64,000 bases of DNA from Pagrus major. Lineage: Eukaryota > Chordata > Actinopteri > Spariformes > Sparidae. The notes below the pieces were generated by a model, which worked only from the letters and a program-made list of their open reading frames with translations, searched no databases and had not been told where the DNA came from. The stretch is taken from positions 8,019,297 to 8,083,296 of the forward strand of contig NC_133230.1 in assembly GCF_040436345.1 (NCBI RefSeq). The letters run 5' to 3'. Shown piece by piece: positions 29,921 through 43,000 of the stretch. Every line of letters starts with the position of its first letter. Position 1 is the first letter of the stretch. The translations under genes were made by a program, and so were the position numbers.

Positions 29921-31984
29921 GTAATTCAGCAAAGACTAAATATTGGCAATGTAGGAGTCTGCAAACCACTTTTATGTAGAAACTTTACATTTCTTAGGTT
30001 GAATTTACAATTTTACCTTGTAACCTTGTAAAAATGACATGGTTAGGGTTCGGAAAAGATCATGTTTTGGCTTAAAATACCTGTTTTGGTTTCCAAAAAC
30101 ACAGCTTGAGATATCTCGAGGTCACTACAGGGACGCTTAAATTTAAGAGCATTTTCAAGGTCAGTTTGTCATCTGTTATCTTTCACTTGAGTTCAAAATG
30201 TAATTTTTATTGTCGTCACAAACATACCTGAAAATTGGAAATTAGAGATCTCCCTAAAAATATCCAGTGGCGTCAAACTTACAATTGTTGAAACACAGTA
30301 TTGAACTGTGGTCACTGGCTTGGCAGCCTTCTCATTTTTAACTCCACTCCACCATCGCTTACCATCTCCTGATGTGATTTTATCCTGGCAATTTGGATGT
30401 AATCGCGATAATGGTGGTGAGACGAGATTGAATAAAGAGAACCGAGCTCAGTTTCTTCATTTTCTTTCCTCTGTTCGACTCACAACCGCAGCAGAATCGC
30501 TGACACTTTCATCTTTCTGCAAGCTAACAGTAATTGCTTTGACATTTTGTTGCCGAAACACTTGCGTGCTCTGCTGTATTCCGAGCAGTATTAACCTTTG
30601 TCAAATACACCTGGGTTCACTGTTGTTAGGTTGGACCATCGTACTGTGAAACGAGAAGCCTCCGGCTGCTGCAACGCTGTTAGCGCGGGAGACTGACTCC
30701 TCCACTGGGACCACTGGGAGATGCAGAACAGTCAATAACAAGATCAAATACAGTATGAACCCATGAGCATATGATGGGAAGAAAACATCTTTCTGTTGAC
30801 TAATTGCCCCAGATATTTGGATTGTAGAAATAATACAGCCAGTAAATGTCAGTATCATTTGTTGGAACAAACCGTTTCTGTTCTACATGTTGTGCTTTTT
30901 CTATTTCTGTGTTGTCCAAGTGAGTACCATGGAGAGTCTGCAGGTTTCTTTGCCAACCAATTAATGGAGATTTCCCTAATTAGCTCATGACTCTGTGACG
31001 ATGCCAGTGCAGATACCGCTGTCACTTTATATTCGCAAACACTTAATGGATAATCTGTGCCGCAGGCTATTGTCTATTGCAGATAACGAGGCAACTTTTA
31101 GCACTAAGCAAACAGTTGCCTAATTACACATTAGGCAGACACAGTGCAATGTTAGCATTTATTTGGAGTCATGTCTCTGACCCCCCCAACAACTGTAAAT
31201 CCAATCTTAATTTCCCTTCAAACTCTGGTTGAGCTTTAATAATTCCTTAAGGGAGTTGTCTGGCTCGTTAGCGGCTTAATGCTCTGCTATGTTCACCAGC
31301 TAGTTGCTAATTTTGTCTGCCTGCTGTTTGGTTCTGAGCAGGTAGTGCACAGTCGGGGTTTACCAAATACAGCTGCCTGTTGTAGCTGAAAATGCATTTG
31401 TCAAGACCGGTGAGACTGAACCAAAAAAAGCAGCTGATGTTACAAACGCTAAAATGCTCCTTAGAGCTGAGGAGAACTGGGTCGAGTGATAATTCTCCGT
31501 TGGTTTGTCACTACAATCGACCCCTTCTGAATTACACATGGTCACTTGAACCATTATTGATTTAAAATATTGATAAGTGCAGCTTTAAGTTGCTCAAGTA
31601 TGTGAGGATGCTATTTTTAGATCACTTCCTTGTGTTGCAAGTCTCTTTGCACTGCTGCTTTAAAGCTTTCTCTGTAAACGCTGGTCACATTTTTACTGTT
31701 GACTGAAGCTGGGGTTGGTAGGTGTCTTGAAACAGCAAGAGCAAGCTAAATTTTGATGAATCAAACTAAAAGATCCTACCCCCTCCCCTCAGGCCTCCCT
31801 TCAGAGAGACTGCCGTATAGCTCCTGCTGGTCAGCAGGGTGGTGTGTTAGCGGCTAGTTCGCTTTAAGCTTTTTAAGTCTAAAAAATACATATATAAACA
31901 ACTCTGTTAGCAAATTAGCTGTCATTAACATACCTCAGTCCAAAAGGCTACCTGATGCGACAGTTACTCTGTACTGAGGAAGGT

Positions 31985-32215
31985 GTATGCTTTGTGCTAA
32001 CAGGGTAAGGTATACTCAGGGGCTATGTGCTTTGTGCTAATGTTAGCCGCTGAACAATGCTGTTGCTGCTGCCGGGGGTCTGTTTATTTGGCTCAGGGGC
32101 TGTGTGTTTTGTGCTAACGTTAGCCGCTGAACAAGTCTGTCACTGGCGCTCACTCATTCTATGGCTCAGGGGCTGAGTGCTTTGTGCTACTGATTGCTGA
32201 ACAACCAGCTTAGCG
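31985..32215. repeat. Imperfect tandem repeat, unit about 75 bp, three full copies
   Basis: CTCAGGGGCT followed by GTGCTTTGTGCTAA and GTTAGCCGCTGAACAA recurs starting at 32015, 32092 and 32165 (spacings 77 and 73). A partial copy of the GCTTTGTGCTAAC part lies at about 31989. The copies have diverged and the last has lost several bases. Confidence 0.75.
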
Positions 32216-35200
32216 GCTGTGTACTGTGAGTGCAGCGCATAGTTGTCATCACTAACCGTATCCAACTACCTCATGTGTCACGCACATGGCAAAAAACACC
32301 TCACGTTATTGTGATGAACGAACATGGCTTTTGTTAGGATTCACCGCTGTCAAGCTAGCTTGTTAGTGATTGGACATTTTTGCTGCTCTTTCTCTGCCAG
32401 TCTTGTGCGGCTAGCTTGCTAATAGCTTTTGCAAAATATCCATCTAGCCTTGTGGAAGACTCCAGTCATGCATTATGAGTACAGAGTGCCAGGAGGCAGA
32501 AATGTCCGTGGGCAGACAGACAGGCAGCCTGTCCAATCTTTCCATACAAGCTGAATGAGATGATTGTATGGGCTTATTAGAGGTCTGCAGCCCTACACAT
32601 ATCACAAAAAACGCTTCTGGAATATCTTATCAACCCTTCAAAAGATCTGCTGTCTGGTTGGATTATAAAAGGGATCATGGACGTTCATTTAAAGACAAAT
32701 TTAAGCTGGAGCTCAAGAATACTGTGCGTCATCTCATTCAGAATACAGAATCTGAGCTTACTCTCAGGAGGCCCGCTCTCCTTAAAATCCCGAATAGCAT
32801 TATGTAAATCAGGGACGTCAGACTCTAAAGTTGTGCTGTTTACTTATTTAACACAACGGGGGTGAAGTTATCACATAATTGGCCTGGAAATGCCACCCAA
32901 ATTGGCTGTTCAAAATGAGTTCAATATGGACAAATTGAGCATTGGTAGAAAAAGTTAATGTACTTGTGAGCTGGACCCGGTCCTGGGGCTGTTTTCATAG
33001 CGGCAATGCTCCTCGGAGAGATGCATGGTGGTCCAGAATTTAACTGACAACAATATTTTTCTTTCTTTCTTTCTTTCTTTCCTTCTTTCTTCATATCATC
33101 CATGCATTTGCTTTCAGCTGTTTCTCTGAGGATGAGGAGGAATATCTAGTGTTTCCATGGTTACGATGAATAAGAGACACATCTATTTAGGGCATTGTAT
33201 AAATCCCATCCATACTCCGCGGCCAGGTTTTGGGAATCGGTTCATCATATCCAGAACTTGGAGGTGCAGCCTCCGGGGAGGAGTTGGTGACTTGCTGGGA
33301 TAAGAATATGCTAAGTGAAGCAGAGATGAGCTGACAGCAGGGAGGAAGTGGAGAGAAGGAGGGAGGCAAGAGGAGGGCGGAGGGTGGAGAGTTTGAGAGA
33401 ACCAGAATCAAGAAGCTCTCTGCCTCTCTTACTCCATGTCTGCTCAGGATGAGATGAATTATAGAGTGTGGTGGAGGATAAAGCCACAGCTGGAAGGGGC
33501 AAAGTCGACTTTCGGTGCGCTAAATTTGGGTTTTTTGTTTAGTGTCTTTCACTTTTTTTGCTGCAACCTCATCTGTGTTTTCATGCATTAAACCACAAAC
33601 ACATATTATCTATGTCTGTTTCTCACTTATTTTCACACATTAGCACATGTAGGCTGGGATGTTTCTCTATCAATTTCACACTTATTGGCCACATAATGAT
33701 TCTCAGTCTGTCAGTCATATATTCATGGCATGGAAGCCCATTCCTGCCAGTTAAAAGAAAAAAGTGATAAATATGTATACTGTATGTATATATATGTGTG
33801 TGTATACATATATATGTATATCAGTATGGAAGTATGGAATTTCAAAATTCATAATCGAGATAAAAAGTTGAAATCATGACATAAAAAGTCAAAATTATCA
33901 TATAAATTTAACTAGCTGAAATAGGCTCCCATATCATGGATGTTAAATTTACAGTTTAATTAACAGTGATGCTTTCTTTAATAAATAAACAGGAGCTATT
34001 CACTGATGTATCAATCAATATCCTCTCGCAATGACTGCCACAGGGGATTAAATGGGCCTGTTTTGGGGGTGTTCGGTGTTTATGAAGCATAAACAGGATG
34101 CCATTATTCAAAGCTTGGGTCCTTGGATGTCTGAGCGCTTGTTCTCATTACAGCATGAGCTGATGAGAGCAGAAATAAGCGAACCGCAACCGCAGACAGG
34201 ACACATTCATCAACGGGCCTCCGCGGTGGAGGGGAGGAAGACGGGAGGCAGGAAAGAAAAGTGAACAGAACACCCCTGTTGAGATTAAGATGAGGATCTT
34301 CTGCAAAATTAGGAGCCTTATGGGCTGGTGGTGTATGACACACACACACACTGCAGCAAAAAAAAGAAATCTTGGCTCTGTCCACTAGACCATCTGTAAG
34401 TGTGTGCGTGTGTTCCAGTGAAGGAGGTGGATGTGACTGACTGGTTCACAAGTGAGGTTTGTGATAGACTGTAATGGCTTTTTTCCAGCTAATATAGCAC
34501 TCAGCCTTCTCATACATTTTGCATCACTACAGTGGTGGAAAGGAGGATAGAGGGCAGAAGGAGAGGTAGAAGATAGGAGTTAGAAACAGAGTGTCAGAAA
34601 AGCAGCAGACAAAAAGAAAAAGCCTTGGGAAAAGCTGCCAGCAAGGTCAGAGTCAAAAATTAAAAATAGAACAGACGTAGAACGGCCACGTAAAGCTTCT
34701 CTGTTAGCCAACAGCCTCGGCAGAGATGAGACAGAGCAGGGGATAAAACAGACCTCTCACTACGTCAAGCGAGAGTGTTCCTGCATACATAAAGAGCCCA
34801 TGCAGGCGTCATCAACTCCCCCCGCGGACACCTGTGTTTTGAGATGTTTGTCAGCCCTCTTGACTATTGGAGTGATAACCTGTGATTACCTTGACAGCCT
34901 AAAAGGGTTTCGCTGCGCTGACACCGCACCAGACAGCCTCTGTTGCCATGGTTACAGTCCTGGGATAAGTTTTGTAGATTATGGAGGATGCTTCTGATTG
35001 AGTATGGCAAAAAGTGTCTCTCGCAACCCAGACGTTTGGATGCAGACACTGTGGAAGTCTACTGGTTATGTAACCCCCAACACATAAACAGGCGCCATGC
35101 ATGCTTAAAAAATAAGGTGTAGTCTGAATGTTAGCGCCTACATTACTGGATGGATGTGAATCAGATTAACTTTGATATTAACAAGTGTTGGCAGAATGAG

Positions 35201-38164
35201 TTTAAGAGGTAATGTTGAGGATTTGGGCCTAAGGGGACAATGAAAAGCTCAAAACTAAAGATAGACCCTGCAATACATTGCAACACCCTGCACAGACAGC
35301 CCCCTTTGTCTGGGTTTGTCTGAACATGGTTGAAAAAAAATGCACAAGAGGATATTCAGCCAGACAGTATCGCACAAGTAGTGCATATAGGTTAGACATT
35401 AATTGTGTAATCGCACAGATGTAAACGAGAGAATGCAGCAAGAGGTTAAATGTGCAGGGTTATAAATATGCAACTAAATTATTCATCTGTTCATGAATAT
35501 ATGTTGATTCAAACTGCATCGCCGCTGTGGGTCAATATGTGTGAGTGTAGTTTTACATTTAGAACATAAAGATATAGATTGTGTTCAATAATGACACTCC
35601 TGGTCTCAAAATTGATATATTGTTGAAGATTTCTTAAGGTGCAATGTCATTATTCGAACCTGGGTCAAGAAACAACTTCTACATGTGCTGTAGATTAAAT
35701 ATTGTTGAATAAAAATTGTGTGCAGATGGTTTCAAAACACAGTTGATACAAAGATATTTTAGCATCTTATCACTGATACTCCGACATGCACCAGATCCTC
35801 CTCCAGCCTGGCAAAAAACATCAATTTCTGGCACTGATGTAACTCATTTTCATGTTTTTTTTCATGGACAAAGACATCATGGTGACCTCTCCTGTTCTGA
35901 CCCAGTTCTTGCATCTTTGGTTCTTCTGGTTGTTGTACAGAATGTAATTTGCTCTCGAGTGGGATATTCTTTCATCGGGAGCAGCTACCTTGAGATTTGA
36001 GTATTAGAGAACTAATGTTTTTTTTCTTTTATGGATCATATAACCTGATAGGTTAGTCACAAATGCAAAAAGATAGAACAGGCTAACGATAAACAAGTCA
36101 TCCACTATCTGAGCCTCAGACCTGCTGAATTGATCCGGAGTAACACTGGAAAAACAATTAATACAAGCCATTTCTTGTTTGTGATAAGTAAAAAGAAATC
36201 TGCCAATGGAACAAGTGAAAATGGTTTAATACCAGCTCCCATATATCTCACTGAAATGCTTCTTTCTAGGTGATTGCATATTAAGTGCTATGAGATGGTA
36301 TTGACTACAAATCAGACAAATACACTCCTCTGACCTCTCAGTAATTAGAGGAAAGGGGAAGGGCTGTGCTGTTTTCTTTATGTGAATCAACAGAGCACGT
36401 CAAGACAGCAGACATGTGGATTATTCCACTGGTTTGGATCTCCAGAGCAACTGAGGAGATATAAATGTTGGCCATCAATCACTGAGGCGTTCCCTGAAGT
36501 GGCCTTTCACGAGGCACTTGTCCATAAAGCTCCAGACAGCAGGCTCTTGTGAGTGAACATGTCTTCTGTGAGTGAGCATGTGTACTCAGCAGAGACAGAA
36601 CAGGTATTCAAAGCATGGAATTAGACAAAAATGATGATTTTATTCACATATCATTCACATACTATATATGTTAAGGTTAACTCTGGTATTTTTAAGCACT
36701 GGCCCTATTTTTTTTTGCAAATGGTTGTTGTGTAAGTCTAACAAGTAATGAAAAACAGCATTTGAAATTGGCCCAGTGGAGTGCCTCAGACAGCAGCCGT
36801 GAAACAGGCTCCAGCGGCTGCAACATAATGTTGTGGGGCAATTGTCGTCTTAGTCCGCCCACTAACAGTGTTTGTTTTTGCCACTGAAGGGCTCAAACTG
36901 TTATTCTGAGTGTTTGACAACAGGACCATTTTGCTAAAGAGTCAAATCCTTCCTGTTCAACCAGAAAACAGCTATTATATCGCTCTTTTCAAAGCCACCA
37001 TTTTACCAAGCAGAACATGGGAGTTGCTAGTCTACCGCTGCCTCAAATCTGTTAGTTTGTTTGTCTTATTGTGTGTCTTATAAAAGGTTAGTTTAGATCC
37101 GACTTAACCTTTTAATGCACGGTAACTTTTACAAAACTTTTGCACCTATTAGTCTTTCAGACACCAAAATATGTAAAAACAAAAAACAAAAATGGACTCA
37201 GCAATACTCTTTAATGCATGAGCAGGGTTTTCAGAATAAACAAAATAAACAATAAATATTTTATAACATCTTTTCCCCATTTGTTTTGTCAGAAAATACA
37301 CACATTATTTTAGAAAATGTTAATCAAAGGATTATTCAAAAGAATTATGAAAGGAGCAGCTTTATAATTGCTTTTTGTATCGTTCGATGCGCATGGCACC
37401 TGTGGAATGCCTCATTACCCAGAATATCAGACAATAATAATGTCTGATTATTCGTGTGTGTGTGTGTGTGTGTGTGTTTCTGTATGTGTGTGTGTGCGCA
37501 CGTGTGTGTGTGAAATAACCCTGAGGGGAGGATCTGGCTGCAGCTTTTATGAGGAAGACGTGCTGTTGCTATGGCAAAACAACAGTGCGTCCGTCAGATG
37601 AAGCACCACCCGGTACACTTGCGTGTGTTTGTGTGTGCGTCATTGCTTTATCTATTACAAAGATACATGGAAATAAAAAAAGACTTTTTGTCATCCTTTC
37701 TTTTTTCTCATTCACCCACACACACATACACACACACACATTCATAATGCAGGTGTTTGATTTCCGCTTAATGACTCTCAAGTGGGAATAATATAATTAA
37801 CTGAAGCCTCTCTGTCTCTATCTCTCTCTTTCTGGCAGTATCAGACCATCGTGAGCAGGTCTGAGTAATGTGCGCACATCCAGACTCTGTAATTGGGTTT
37901 ATGCGCATCCAATTCCAGCCCAAGGACCTCATGGAGACGAATGGCATAGGAGTTTGGCCATTGGCACACGCTCACTATTTACTTTTTCCTCTCTCCATTT
38001 AATGTTGAGAGGCATAGGTGGAAGAAGAAGGAGGGAGAGAGAGAGGTGGAGAAAGCATCAAACATAAACCTCAGGTCAAAGGTCATTGATGCACTGATGT
38101 GCTCTGCAAGCTGGGTGAAAAATCCTTCATATCTCTATGCGGACATGTGCCCAGTGAGTTTATT

Positions 38165-38400
38165 AGAGCTGCAGTGATTAGTCGAGCGAAAATTAAAAAT
38201 TGATCTGCATCTACTTAGATAAATAATTCATTGTTTCAGTCACTTTAAAAATAACAAACGTTTACTGCTTCCAGCTTCTTCCGTGTGAGGTTTTGCAGCT
38301 TTTCTTTGACATAAATAAAACTTCTTGGGGTTTTGGACTCAAATCAAGTAATTTGAAGACCTTGCTTTTGCCTCCGTGAAAGTGTGATTATTGTTTTTCA
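38165..38400 (+). repeat. Dispersed repeat, copy 1 (GCTGCAGTGATTAGTCGA family)
   Basis: It begins AGAGCTGCAGTGATTAGTCG and contains GGGGTTTTGGACTC and AATTTGAAGAC, in the same order as the copy at 45238-45490. This is a widespread teleost non-autonomous repeat. Confidence 0.6.
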
Positions 38401-38402
38401 CT

Positions 38403-38780
38403 AGAGACCGACCGATATTAGATTTTGGGGCTGATGCTGCTCAAAAATGACAAAATTAGATATCGATATATTTGCTGTTATATACTCGGTTTTTTTTTTG
38501 CAATGATACCTCAAATAACAATAAACTTTTTGTTTTTTAAAGATGATATTTTAGCGTTTATTTAAGAAAAAATTGTTTCACAGGAAATTGGGCAGAGACA
38601 GAGAGAGGAGATGATATGCAGTAAAGGGCCACAGGTTGGAATCGAACCCCAGTGCACTGAAACACCAAAATTACTGGGATAACTAATTTATATTCTCTAC
38701 AAGAGTTTTTAAAAAACGATGCATATCGGGCAACATTTCCAGATACCAATATATCCATAATAAGCCAATACCCAGCCCAG
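38403..38780. repeat. Dispersed repeat of the GACCGACCGATAT family with a nested SINE piece
   Basis: The left part is GAGACCGACCGATATTAGAT; the right part, CCAATATATCCATAATAAGC then CAATACCCAGCCC, looks like the other end of one element. Related sequence recurs at 39240-39297, 62710-62825 and about 16125-16230. The middle (38570-38665) looks like a separate tRNA-derived SINE inserted on the minus strand. Confidence 0.5.
38570..38665 (-). mobile_element. tRNA-derived SINE fragment
   Basis: On the minus strand GGGGTTCGATTCCAACCTGT contains a polymerase III B box. It runs into GGCCCTTTACTGCATATCAT and CTCCTCTCTCTG, a layout common in teleost tRNA-SINEs. No A box was seen, so it is a partial copy. 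Confidence 0.5.
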
Positions 38781-39599
38781 TCGCCATGCCGTATATAATG
38801 TTAGGAATTAACCTTTCTGCAAAACCCACAGATACATCCAAGGTGGACATTTGTACCAATCACGGTCTCATTATATGCTTATCGGCTGACTTTTACATCC
38901 GGACATGGAGGGGACGGCGGTGGCGTCGTTACATCCAACAAGGCCGCTAAATGGCAGACTGCAGTCCGAGTCACACGAGGGGGATATTTTTAAGGACTCC
39001 CGGGGTTATTGTTTATGCGGTGTTAAAAGCAGCTGTCTGTCACGGGAAGACGGACCATGCTTATATGTGACTGCGGCAAACAAAACAGGCATTCTCTGCC
39101 AAACCATGCTGTTTTCCTAAGCCTGACCGAGGGGTGTTTGAGTTGTGTCGAGAGAAGGAGAAAATTCAACCTAAATAAAGATTGCAACATAAAGAAACAG
39201 AAGAACAGGAACGTTTGAACTTACCTGTGGTTTTGCAAAAAATGATTGCAATGTCGGTCGATAATATTGGCCAACATATATATTGGTTGCGCTCTATTTT
39301 TCTTTTTTTATAGCATTTTGAACGCTCAATGATAAATGGAGGAATTAACACACAGATAAAGAGTAAAAACCATAATTATTTGCATCCCGACAGTTTAGAC
39401 AGGCTCTATTATATCTCATGAATATATCCTTTAATCTCCTCTGGTGTTATTTAAGGATTTTGTGACTTATTTAAAGCCATAGTGGTTTTATTATAACATA
39501 ATGTGTATTAAAGGTAATAACTGTGTGTTGTTTTTCTGAGTCACACCCTTCAGAGTGCTTTACATTTCAATTAGACAGCCTTGTCAAATTAATAATTGA

Positions 39600-40060
39600 G
39601 CTGAGAGAGAGAGGGAGAGAAAAAAGGGGGGAGTCTCTCTTCTCCTGTGCGCGTCCCCGCGAGCGTTGTGTTGCGGGGTCTTGCGGTCCCTCCCTTTTCC
39701 CGTGCTCGTGCACCCCCATCCTGAGGCGCGTGCCCGACGCGGCTCAGTGTGTCCGCCAGGGGGCAGCTGTGTCTCGGTCTGAGGCTGCGCCGCTCCCGCT
39801 GCATCACAGAGAGGAAAATACCACCAGATGGCGGTTTAGGATTGCTGCTCTTCTCTCAAGGCGCGGTTCCGCTCGCACGGCCAATTTTCAATATTAAAAT
39901 ACGCACAATATTAAAACGAAAATCGATTTATTATTCCGGAAGGTGATAATCGATTCGGGGATGGTCGTTAAAGGTGAGTGTCTCGGGTTTTTGTCGTGTT
40001 TTGTGCGGTGGGAAGGGAGACGGAGCACAGATTAAAGATGGTGGACGCAGACAGGGGAAG
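39600..40060 (+). promoter_or_regulatory. CpG-rich promoter and candidate first exon of an unidentified downstream gene
   Basis: From about 39640 to 39790 CpG is dense (GCGCGTCCCCGCGAGCG). The exon candidate ends in a strong 5' splice site, TTAAAG|GTGAGTG, with the exon end at 39973. ATGGTCGTTAAAG just before it would code only MVVK and may simply be 5' UTR. Human SLC35G2 is followed by NCK1, whose first exon is non-coding and first intron long. That makes nck1 a fair candidate, but none of its coding exons lie in the window. Confidence 0.4.
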
Positions 40061-43000
40061 ACTGGTTGGTTGGGGGATGGGCATTAGCGGCTAACGGAGG
40101 TGAATGTGCTTTCTCGCTCTTCCTCAGTTACATTATAGCCTAGCAGAGCCATTAGCTCCAGGAGCTAGCCCCTACAATTTCGGGCAAGGCAACTTGCAAG
40201 AGGGGGCAAGTAAGCTGCCGCAGCACCGGCCTGTTATTACCCCCCCAATTTCCATCCGGCGCTGGAGTTTGGCTTGTCAACAAATAAAGAGCCATGCGGT
40301 GTGACGTGTTTTCTTGCTCTTTGCGAGGCAGGATTCAGAGCATCACCTTCTCTCATTTGCACAGCCCAGTATTATGATTGTACGCTACGATGCGGTGCGT
40401 CCTCTCTTTTGCTTTGGTTTGTCATCAACCTCAAATGCAACAACCTTGTTGCTCACTTTAGTTCCCAGCAGCCTCGCCAGGTAGTTCACCTCCGTGCACA
40501 CTCAGAAGATGTGCAGGCAACAATGTAAAGACACATGGACGCTGCTCCTTGTTGCTACTTTTTCTCGTGTCAACATCCCCCCTCTTGCCTTCCAAGTTTT
40601 TCAGAGTAGTGGTGACTCCTCGCACGCCTCATAAAAGCATGTTGCGTTTTCTAATGAATGACAGCACGTGATTGCTTTTTAGTACAGTGTTTGCATTATT
40701 ATTATAATTATTATGGCGCTTCTTTCCCCCCCTCTTCCCGCCCCCTTCTGTGCGGGAAGCAGGCAACACTGAGCGGGGAAACATGAGTCACATCAGGGGG
40801 GATGGGCTCCACCAGCCGTCCCCACAGGTCTAAATGGGATCCAGTTTTTTTTTCTCTTTTTTTTTTTTTTTGTTGTGACCCACCCTCCCCATCCCACACT
40901 CAGACCCTATGTGCAGCTCACCCTCCGCTGTGCAGCTTTGGGATGGTTCACAGTGGGTCAGAGAGTGCCTCCTGGCAGTGTGCATGAATCTCAGATTGTT
41001 GCATAACTGCTTTGTTTACAGTCAGCCATGTGATTTCTCATCCAGGCTGTCTTGGATCGCTATCTGCAGCCCGCTTGCCTGCCAACTTGTCTTCCATTAT
41101 CACTCAATGTTTCCACCCCACACTGCACAAGTCATTTTTTATCCTTCATCCTTGCAGAACCCGCATGTGAAACATTGTGAGAATTTCATTTTCCCCCTCT
41201 AGAAATACTTTTATCCCTTTTGCTGTTGAAAGGGATACAAATTTAAAGCAATTTCTTTAAATTGAAGTCTGCTGCCTCAACTATCAGTTAATTATTGATC
41301 ATTTTTTCCATTTTCCCCCACTTTTTCCCATTACAACACAGTTTTAACCACTGACATGGTCTATGTTCAATGCAAAATCAGATTAGGTTATGTTCGGAGT
41401 AAGTAAATACCAATTTTCTTGAATAGCAAACTGAATAATGCAAAATAATGACCTTTTTCAATAGCAGAGCTCTCTCCTGTCGCTATTTAAAAACTGGTCC
41501 AACAAAATCCGACCCATATTCAGGCTACCAAAGGGCTACGAATTATTTGCATTTTAGTTATGTACGTTTTCTCATACCAGTATTTTGGTTGTATTGAAGC
41601 CCATCTCTGATTGTCGGAACAGGCGGCTGAATAACTTTACGAATTAGTGTTATCAGCAGTTTCGCTTCCTAATGAAGGCGTAACCAATAGAGATAAAACC
41701 CTCATGATGAATGTAATTTTAAATCACGATAGCACTATATATCACGATTTTGCATCATCAACAGAAAAACTAAATGTGTTTTCTGCAAATCCGGCAACTA
41801 AACACCTGACAAATAGATTACTTCAGAAGCAGTGCTGCTCATTGATTTGCAGCATTACACAAAATGGTCTAATACACCCAGAGATGTTGGATGAAATGGG
41901 GAAGCTACCACAGTTGAAACTGAATGGAAAAAGTCTTGGATGGTTGCCAATTTTCTTTTTCTTTTTAAATTGTTTTAGTTTTAAATCATCAGATTTCCAT
42001 TCTAACATTAATTATTGAATTTAGCTTTGGGAAATCCCAATGCAGCCAAGCACAATATCCAAATTGGAGGAACTTCAACTTATTGATAAAAGAAAAATGT
42101 GTAACAAAGACATACCATTATAAATGAATCATTGTGGTCCTATAGAGATGTCTGGTCGTACACATCATATTCTCCTGATGTAATGTAAAAAGCTTGTTTG
42201 AAAAAGAGCCCAGCAAAAATCACATCAGCATCATTTTTATTGATTTTTTTTTTTTTCACTGAAACTTAAATGCAAATGCAAAATGACTCATCCCAATCAC
42301 AGCATCTGTGACAGTGGAAGTGAATATGTTTTTTTTTGTTTTTTTTAACTTCCTCCTAGAGTCTGTCAAGTGCAGTGTTTGGCTTGATTATTACATTATT
42401 ATATCATGTCCTGTTTTATCGTCATTCGTTGCACAATATTATTAACTATGACCCACTTTTCCCACACAGAAAATGTATAAATAAATTGCTTACGCAAATT
42501 AATTTATCTCTCCTCACAAATGGGTTCTTGTATTTATTATAGGCTACAAGAACAATTTAATATTTTTGCATGCAGGGTGCAAAATTGTGAATTATACCAG
42601 CCACCCAATAGATTACCTTTGTTTTTTGGCTGGTGAGTAAAGCAAATCCACACGCCAGTTGCATACTTTACCGTCTGGCTTGTGGCTGGTGCTTATCTTG
42701 AGACTTGTTTGCATGTATTGAAAACCCTACTTGAATAGTGTGGTCATGTGCAAAGATAAGATCTGAATACAGCTCTGAGTAGACTGAGTAGTTAGCTGGA
42801 AAAATCTTGGGTTTTCTCTCATTGCCTTATCAGGATTCTTCAGTGTGATATGTATAAAGATATTTGAGATCCTCAGTTCCCACACACAAATAGCACACAA
42901 CGTGACCTTTGCCCCTCCTCCATGTAAAGATGCACAACAAGCCCCATGAGCACATACAAGTCAGATTACATTGCGGATGTTGTTCACTATTTCAAGCAGG

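Larger units (their letters stand above)
29921..39520. other. Intergenic region with dispersed repeats and no recognised gene
   Basis: No coding exon was recognised. The region holds a tandem repeat (31985-32215), a (CTTT)n run (about 33058-33088), copies of teleost repeat families at 38165-38400 and 38403-38780, and interrupted GT tracts at 37454-37510. Repeat-like blocks at about 31370-31590 and 36650-37010 also look familiar as fish interspersed sequence, but their families could not be named. Confidence 0.45.

Noticed and set aside
39961..39973. Coding start MVVK before the splice donor
   Set aside because: Four codons without a known downstream exon are not evidence of a coding start; reported only as part of a candidate first exon.
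41647..42018. A 123-codon open frame
   Set aside because: No recognisable motif, AT-rich composition, no splice partners; length is compatible with chance in AT-rich DNA.
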